This document shows, in pieces, positions 56,959 to 64,000 of a DNA stretch of 64,000 nucleotides; position 1 is the stretch's first letter; the number at the start of each line of letters is the position of its first letter. Source of the DNA: Rotaria socialis. Taxonomy: Eukaryota > Rotifera > Eurotatoria > Philodinida > Philodinidae. The stretch is taken from the NCBI GenBank assembly GCA_905331475.1, contig CAJNYU010002180.1:1-64000 (forward strand), in the 5' to 3' direction. Under the pieces are notes generated by a model. The model saw only the letters and a program-made list of their open reading frames with translations. It was not told where the DNA came from and searched no databases. A program made the position numbers and the translations under genes.

Positions 56959-59900
56959 TTAACGTGGAAGAACGGAACCACCGCGGACAACTGAACTTTG
57001 TCGAGATGTTATTGTTGACCCACGAACTTCACGCTAGAAAATAAAATATAACAAATTAAATTTTTGTTTACATACAAATATCAACTTACAACTTCTGAGT
57101 TGCGAGCAACACTAACAGATGATCGACTTTGGCTACGTAATTTTCCAAGTTGATTTTCAGCTAATTCAGCACGTGCAGCTGTGTCTTCTGCAAAACAAAA
57201 TCAATGTTCAAATGCTATGTATTTATTGATGAACTCACCAACTTCTGATTGAATTTTACGGAACTTAGCCAAATTCACTGCAGCGATTTCCTCTGAAAAC
57301 AATAATTTTTCAATATAGACAATAATTAATCATCATATAAACTTCTATTACATACCAGCTTCCTCAACTTGACGTTTGTATATTGTAACTTTCGATTGCA
57401 ATGTTTCATTTAATTCTTGTAAACGTATTTGATTCTTATGACCGTCTTCAACTTGTTGTGAAAGTTCTTTCAAACGTCTATCATTTTTACGTAATTCTTT
57501 AAGTGTTTCTTGGTGACGACTTTGTTCTAATTCATTTTCACCTTCCAATTCACGAATCTAAATACATCGATGAGAGTATTATTTTCATTTGAAAAATGAC
57601 ATAAATTGATTTCTCTCCGTTTCTTTTCTTACGTGTTGTTCAAGTTTAGAAATAAGACGTTTTCCGTCTTTCACTGAACTATTTCCAGCATCATCAAAAC
57701 GTGATTGAACTTCTTTAACTTGTTGTTCAAGGGCTTTACGTGCTCGTTCAATTTGTGCACTGCGCTCTTGTTCTTCGCGTAATTGTTCGACAGCGCGTGA
57801 GGCATCAGCAGTGGCTTTCTTCGAACGTTCTTCACTATTTTTAAGTTCACTGACAGCTTCATCTAAGTCAGCTTGCATAGCAGTAACGGTTGATTCAAGT
57901 TGTCGTCGTTGTGAAGCTAAATTAGCATTTTGTGAGCTTACTTCACTGATACGATCGGCTGCATCGTGTAATTCAGTTTCAGCGGCTCCACGGGCACGTT
58001 CAGCTTGTTCTAAAGCTGCACGTAATTCTTCAATTTCACTAGTTATAGTAGCAGCACGACGTTCAATTGCAAGAGCTGCTTCACGAGCTTCATCGCGTTG
58101 TCGTTGTTCGGAATCGACTTGTGTTTGTAATTCAGCAACATTTTGTTGAACTCGTTTCAATGTTTTTTGTAAATCAGCATTTGAACGGTTAGCATTATCA
58201 AGTGCAAGTTCAATTTGACCCATATCCGACTCAAGTTTCTTTTTCTACGTACAAAAATCAAACAATATATTTCTGTTTAACTGTTCAAATTCCGTACCTG
58301 TTTAAGTAAATCAATTTTTGATCGTGCCTCAGCTTCAACACTGGCTTGCATTGATTCAAGTGCACGTTGATGATTACGTTTTGTACTTTCGATTTCTTCG
58401 TTTTTATCATGAAGACGTTTCTCGATTTCTTGTCGTACAGTGCTTAATTCTAATTGAACACGAAGTACTTTAGCTTCTTCTTGTTGAAATGCTAATTCAG
58501 CCTTTTCTAATTCATTTTGTAATTCTTCTTTCTCTTGTTCGGCACGTTTGCGGGCTTTGTCAGCTTCATTGGCTGATTTACCGCCGTCGCTTAATTGAGC
58601 AGCGAGATCCTAACGGTGAGAAAAGCGAAAGCAAAATAATTTTTCTTTTCAGCTATTGAAACAAACTTTAATTTCATCAGCCAAATTTCTGTTTTCTTTA
58701 CGAAGTCCATCGATTTGGTCTTGCGATTCTTCATATTGAGATTTAATTTTGAATAATTCTGTTGAAAAGTTTCGTGCTTCTTTTTGTGATGTTTCAAGTT
58801 CACCAGTGATATCTTCACATTTCTGTTTCCATTCATTAATTAATTTGTCGAATTGTTTCTGTTTCTTGTCCATAGCCGATGCATCTGAATAAAGAAGAAG
58901 TACATTTATATTCTACTTATGTAAATCGATTTACTTGAATTGGCACGTTCAACATCAACCATAAGTTCTTCAACTTCACTTTGAAGACGAGCTTTAGCTT
59001 TTTCCAAAGCATTGCATTTATTCAAAGCAGCTTCAACTTGTTCTTCTGCTTCGGTTAATTTAGCAGCTAATTTTCGTTTAGCTTCTTCAAGTTCAGCACT
59101 ACGACCGACACCTTATATGATCATAGAATTTTGTTTTTTTCATAGAATAGAATAAATGTTTAAATCATTTCAAACTAACCATCAGAATCAAAACGCGATC
59201 GCCATTGTTGGACTTCAGCAGTAAGTTTACTAACAGTCTTTTGAAGTTCACTCTTAGCTTGTTGTTCTTCTTCGAGTTGTTCTCGGGCTTGCTCAAGATC
59301 AGCAGTCAAATTACGAATCTGTGAATCTAAATAAATATACACATGAAACTATTATTGATTAAATTCTCCTCACTATTGTATGAAATCTCCCGTAATGGTA
59401 CTTACTGATTGTTCCTTTGCTACGTGATTCATCTTCAAGTGCTCGTTTAGCTTCATCAAGTTGTTGTTGTAATGTTGTTTTCGATTTAGTGATAGCTGCA
59501 ACTTGAGTTTCAAGATCTTCAACTTGTCTAGTCAAGGTTGAATTTTCAGCAGTTAATTTTGTTTTACTACTGCCTAAGTCAACTACTTGTCTAGCATTAT
59601 CATCAAGTTTAACTTGAATTTCACTTAATTGTTGTTCAAGTTGTTTTGAAAGTTTCTCAGCAGCTGCTTTGCCTTTTTGTGAATGTTCAAGTTGTGAACG
59701 TAAATCATCTGCACCAGATTTAGCTGTTTGTTTTTCTTTTTCTAATTTGTTCTTCAATTTTTGTAATTGATCAATTTGCTCACCCATTTCTTTAGGGAAG
59801 AAAAGAGAAAAAATTAAAAAAAACAAGAACAAGACAAAAAAAAATCATTTTACCAGTAACAGCATCTTGATGTTTCTTTTTGATTTGTGTAGCTGTAGCT

Positions 59901-62900
59901 TCATGCTGAAGATTAGCTTCTTCTAAATCTCGACGAAGTTTTTGTAATTCAGCTTCACGTTTCTTATTCATTTCGACTTGTGATGCTGTTGCACCGCCAG
60001 CTTCTTCCAGTCGATTACCCATTTCATCGATTTCTCGGGCTAAGTCAGCTCGTAATTTTTCTACTTTATTCTTAGCTTGTCGTTCGCCTTCAAGTTCTTC
60101 TTCCAATCCTTCAATACGTGCTTGTAATTCTTTGACTTTCTTTCCAAGACCTGTTGCTTGTCCTTGTTCATCTTCGAGACGTCCGCCCATCTGTTGAATG
60201 TCTTGATCTTTACGTTTAAGAGTTTCTTGTAGCTCACGTTTCGATTTATCTAATTCTTCTAGATTGCTTTGTAAGAGTTTCAAATCGGCTTCAACTTTTC
60301 GTTTCGATTTATCTAAATCAGCACGAGATTTCTTCTCACGTTCCAAATTACTTTCTAATTCATCAACAGTTTGTTCAAATTTAGCTTTTAATTTATTCAA
60401 ATGATTAACTTTATCTTCTTCCGCTTGTAATTGTTCAGTTGTTTTAGCATTTTGTTCTTCGAGACGCTTACGTTCACGTGTTAATTTGGCGATGTTTTCA
60501 TCTTGATGAGCAACTTCATCCTGTAATGTATGAATTTGACTATCACGTGATTTAACTTCATTTTCAGTTTTCTGCATTGCCACACGCATATCATCGACAT
60601 CTTTCTTCATGCCATCGACTTCCTGTTCAAGTTTCTTCTTCTTACTGCTTAATTGTTGTGCACTTTCTGATTCTTGATTGAAACGTTCTTCAAATTCTTT
60701 GATTTGCTGTTCAAGATCAGCTTTTTGTGTGACTAGAAAAACAAAAGATAGAATTTTATTTCGAAACTAGGGCCGTTTAATTTGATCGTACATTTCGGAG
60801 TTTATTACGATCGGATAGCTCAAGGTAAAATCTCAAAAGATATCTGTTTCTGGAAAAAAAAGTGAATCTGAACTGCATCCCATCCGGCAAACTCGATAAC
60901 AGATAATGCCTAAACGTTAAAGTCGATGTGCCTCTGCAGACTTAATGTTTTAGGGAAAATAAAAACCTTATTTTTACCTTTTTTCAACAAAAGATGATCG
61001 ATAACAATGGAATACGAGGCACTGATGTTGAATATAAATGTGTTTGGAAAGAGAAATTCTATGCTATTCGTATATAGCTGAAGTGTACTTACAACAGTTA
61101 CTAAACTGTTAAAATAGCTGCTTTGAAAAATAAATTCATTGAAATAGATATAATTCGAATGGTAATCCTTCTACAAATATATATTGTTAGGAGTCTTATA
61201 TTACACAGCAACGATAAACATAATAGAATAACGTATCATGATAATGTATTTATATTGCTACGAAGAAAAATCATGAAATATCAGGCGAAAATCAAGCCGA
61301 CTAAGACAAGTAGTATCGTTTGTATGGCCTGGGTAGTTTTCTGTTTACTTGTATTTACTCGATAGTATGATGATACAGAAAAATGGAAATTCTAGCATAG
61401 TGTTTCATCTATAAACTCAATGTGTTCTAATATTTTCAAGTTAAATTCATTAGAATTTGTACTGAAACAAACTTACTTAAAGACGTAAAACGTTCTTCTA
61501 CTTGTGATGAACTAGCTCGTTCCGATTCCAATTGTGCAAGTAAATCATTCTTCTCTTAAAATGAATTAAACACAAACAAAAATAATTGAACAAAAAAACA
61601 TTATAATAGTTCCTTTTTACCTCGAGCTAATTTCATATTTTGATCTTCAACTTCTTTTCGTAATTTTTCTTCTTTCTCTAAGTTTTCCTTGGCTGCTTTA
61701 AAATCTTCTTCGATTTTCTTCATTTCTTCTTCTTGTCTAGCAACCGATAATAATGGTTTAACTTTAGTATATAATTTCCACCATGGCCAATTGCGCAATG
61801 ATAAATATTTACGACAATTGCGTTGTAATACAGTTAAAGCTACACGTCGTTCTAACATTTTCTTATATTCTTTCTTCATAATATAACCACGGGCTTGTGC
61901 TTGTAAAGCGGCAATAATTTTCGATAGAGCAGCATCACGCATATCTTCTAATTGACCCAATGTTCCTGCTCTGAAGAAAACTTTTGTTGAACCGCAACGA
62001 TATAAATCTTCATTTAATTTGCAATCTTTCAGAATATCTTCAGTTGCTTTTTTGGCATCAACGAAACCTTTCGGTATAGCATTGGGAGCCAAAATTGAGT
62101 AACGTTGTTTGAATTCCGAATAGATCATTCGATTTGGGAAACCTTTACGGCAAATACGAATACCTTCGAGTACACCGTTACATGTCAATTGATGCATAAC
62201 CAAATGTGCATCGAGTACACCACCGGTCTTGATTTCATTTGGAATAATACAACGAACAAAGTGAGGATGTGTTTGTTTCAAGTTGGTCATTAATTTATTG
62301 AGTTGTTCCTAAAACAAGAATAAAACTTCCTACCATACAGACGTTTTGCATTAGAGAAACTTACACGATGTGTCGCTGAAATAGTTTGCATACTACCACC
62401 ACCTTTCTTTTTGCCGCCACCGCCTTTGCCACCTTCTTCTTCCATAACATCAGCAAAGAGATGAGTTAGAAGAGAATTCTTCGATTTAGCGAAGAGTGTA
62501 GCACTAAATATTTATCTTTCTATTATCAATTCAATTTTAATGGAATCAACCTACACAGTGGTGTTAATAGGATCTTTATTCTTTTCGAGCCATGATGTTG
62601 CTGTATATGATACAGTACCAGCATAATGATGAATATCAAAGTGAGCTTCGGCTTTGCCTTTGGCAGGCTTAGGTTTACCGAATTGAGCATGTTTACCCAA
62701 ATGGTTACTGTAAAGTTTTTCAACAAATGTCTTATCAGTAGCTTTTGGTACGATACATTCTTCTTCAAGAATGGATAAAATACCCATGGGCTATATAGTA
62801 ATGAGAAATATCGTGCGACAAACAGAAAGAATCAAAATATATGTGAATATAAACCTTTTCGATAAGTTGAATACAAGCTTCTAAATCCATACCGAAATCA

Positions 62901-64000
62901 ATGAATACCCAGTTGATGCCTTCTTTTTTATATTCTTCTTGTTCTAATACGAACATATGATGATTGAAGAATTGTTGAAGACGTTCATTGGTATAGTTAA
63001 TACATAATTGTTCAAAGCCATTGAACTATATTAAAAAAATTATATTAGAATGGCAATCTTGTTTTTTTCTTTTTTCGGAAAGTCATTTCACCTCGAAAAT
63101 TTCGAAACCAGCAATATCGAGTACACCAATAAAATATTGTCGTTTAGCTTTGACATCAAGCGTTGTGTTAACACGCTCGACTAACCAAGAAAAGATGCGG
63201 AAATAGATCTATACAAAAAAAAGAAGAAGAAGATTTTCAATATTTTATTCATTTAATTATTATCCTATACCGATTTAGAAAGAGCACCAATTGAGTTAAC
63301 GACTTGATCTTTATTTTGACCTTTGTTAACATATTCATTACCGACCTAAGTTTTTTTATTATAAATTATTGATGGTTACCGATTGTAGAAAATAAATCTA
63401 ACCTTAATACGAGGTTTAAGTAAACCTTTGATAAGATCAGCTGCTTCAACACCAAGTAAATGAGCGACTTTTTCACATTCTTCTGTGCCATCAGTTTCAG
63501 CTTGTTCCTCTCGAGGACGCTGTTTCCATTGAGAATTACCAAAATGCATAATAGCAGCAGTACATTTAAATAGATTAACTTTTTCATCCTAGAAAATATC
63601 AAATAATAATCGAAGTGTAATCTATACACGTATATTTATATATATATAGTAAATATGAACCTGCGAAAAGCCAAGAATATCAAAAGCTTCATCAGTGAGT
63701 CTCATCTCTTCGACATCGTCGATACCATCGATGGTAAGCATACCTTGAGCAACATAGAAGTATTTTGATGGATCAGCTTCAAGTAAGCAGACCTCTGAAG
63801 AACGAAAAAAAGTTTGTAAAATCATAAATTTGACAATTATGTACCGTGATATTTAGGAAATGCTGTTGAGCAAATTTGATAGAAAATATGGTAGTTACGC
63901 TCAGCTAAATAAACAATTATTATTTAATATCTTTAGAAAATATTAATGTTACCAGGTTGCTAAAATAGAAAAGAAAACAAAAGTAAACATCATTCGTTCA
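56959..64000 (-). CDS. muscle myosin II heavy chain, 3' part (5' end outside window)
   Basis: Stop TAA is at 56959-56961 (…[13 protein letters not shown]). About twenty exons run to the window edge. The motor domain occupies 61.8-64 kb: [56 protein letters not shown] (63.0-63.2 kb, switch II/relay), [10 protein letters not shown], and the thiol helix [20 protein letters not shown] (61.6-62.3 kb). An IQ region ([16 protein letters not shown]), the [14 protein letters not shown] start of the tail and a continuous heptad-repeat coiled coil follow at 57.3-61.7 kb (main exons about 59854-60735, 59404-59787, 57634-58238). The nonhelical tail is short. It forms thick filaments and hydrolyses ATP to pull actin. 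Introns are mostly 45-75 bases, except one of about 740 (60736-61476). About the first 265-270 residues lie beyond 64000. All sites seen are intact. Confidence 0.93.
63953..63959 (-). other. 7-nucleotide micro-exon of the myosin gene
   Basis: CAACCTG is bounded on its 5' side by a polypyrimidine tract ending TTTTAG and on its 3' side by GTAACA. Joined to the next exon, which begins CTGAGCGTAAC, it gives Q-P-A-E-R-N-Y. The conserved myosin sequence at this place is [13 protein letters not shown], so the tiny exon supplies exactly the missing residues. Confidence 0.65.

Noticed and set aside
57811-58149. 112-residue forward serine/alanine-rich frame
   Set aside because: Antisense shadow of the myosin coiled coil.

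Overview
The window looks like eukaryotic genomic DNA from a bdelloid rotifer (Adineta, Rotaria or a relative). Four things support this. The genes have compact GT-AG introns, often 45-70 bases. The animal gene content includes a muscle myosin heavy chain, a lysosomal alpha-mannosidase and an ERMP1-type peptidase. There are LDL-receptor-class-A, WWE/ADP-ribosyltransferase, WWE/PARP and caspase-like genes of kinds I associate with bdelloids. Finally, GTGTGGGT-type tracts are scattered throughout, matching the TGTGGG telomere repeat reported for bdelloids. Species cannot be fixed from the sequence alone. The assembly is imperfect: single N bases lie at 3738, 16889 and 48418, there is a 10-N gap inside homopolymer tracts near 25940, and an exact 183-base duplication flanks the N at 3738.

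Layout. 1-7 kb: a broken LDLR-A-type gene next to a 3.5-kb Tc1/mariner-like DNA transposon with long inverted ends and a damaged, intron-containing transposase. 7.4-14.4 kb (-): lysosomal alpha-mannosidase. 14.4-19 kb: gene-free DNA with a 367-base hAT-type MITE and a three-deep nest of elements, two of them with exact 8-base target duplications. 19.2-24.2 kb: a secreted 29-residue-repeat protein (DKNYY-like), a GPCR, two tiny candidate genes and an aminoglycoside-phosphotransferase-fold kinase (-). 24.2-29.9 kb: sparse DNA, a WWE-ART gene fragment cut off by a telomere-like hairpin, a YqiA-like esterase (-) and a degenerate tRNA. 30-32.7 kb (-): ERMP1-like M28 peptidase. 33.8-37.3 kb: a small three-exon gene, another hAT MITE and a membrane-anchored RNase III-like protein lacking one catalytic glutamate. 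38.5-44.5 kb (-): a PARP14-like macro/WWE/PARP gene. 45.6-51.4 kb: a phytanoyl-CoA-dioxygenase-like gene and a caspase-like protease, both (-), with two copies of a palindromic repeat. 51.9-56.9 kb: gene-poor DNA with a 780-base near-palindrome and more telomere-like hairpins. 57-64 kb (-): 3' part of a muscle myosin heavy chain that runs off the window.

The genes do not form one pathway. They are ordinary metazoan genes mixed with short-intron or intronless genes of bacterial flavour (kinase, PhyH, YqiA-like, DKNYY), which fits the horizontal gene acquisition known in bdelloids, although origin cannot be proved here. The most distinctive structural signal is a set of short, diverse hairpins whose arms carry the telomere-like G-rich motif. 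One interrupts a gene, one sits at the apex of the 780-base palindrome, and two copies 4.6 kb apart share their loop in opposite orientation.
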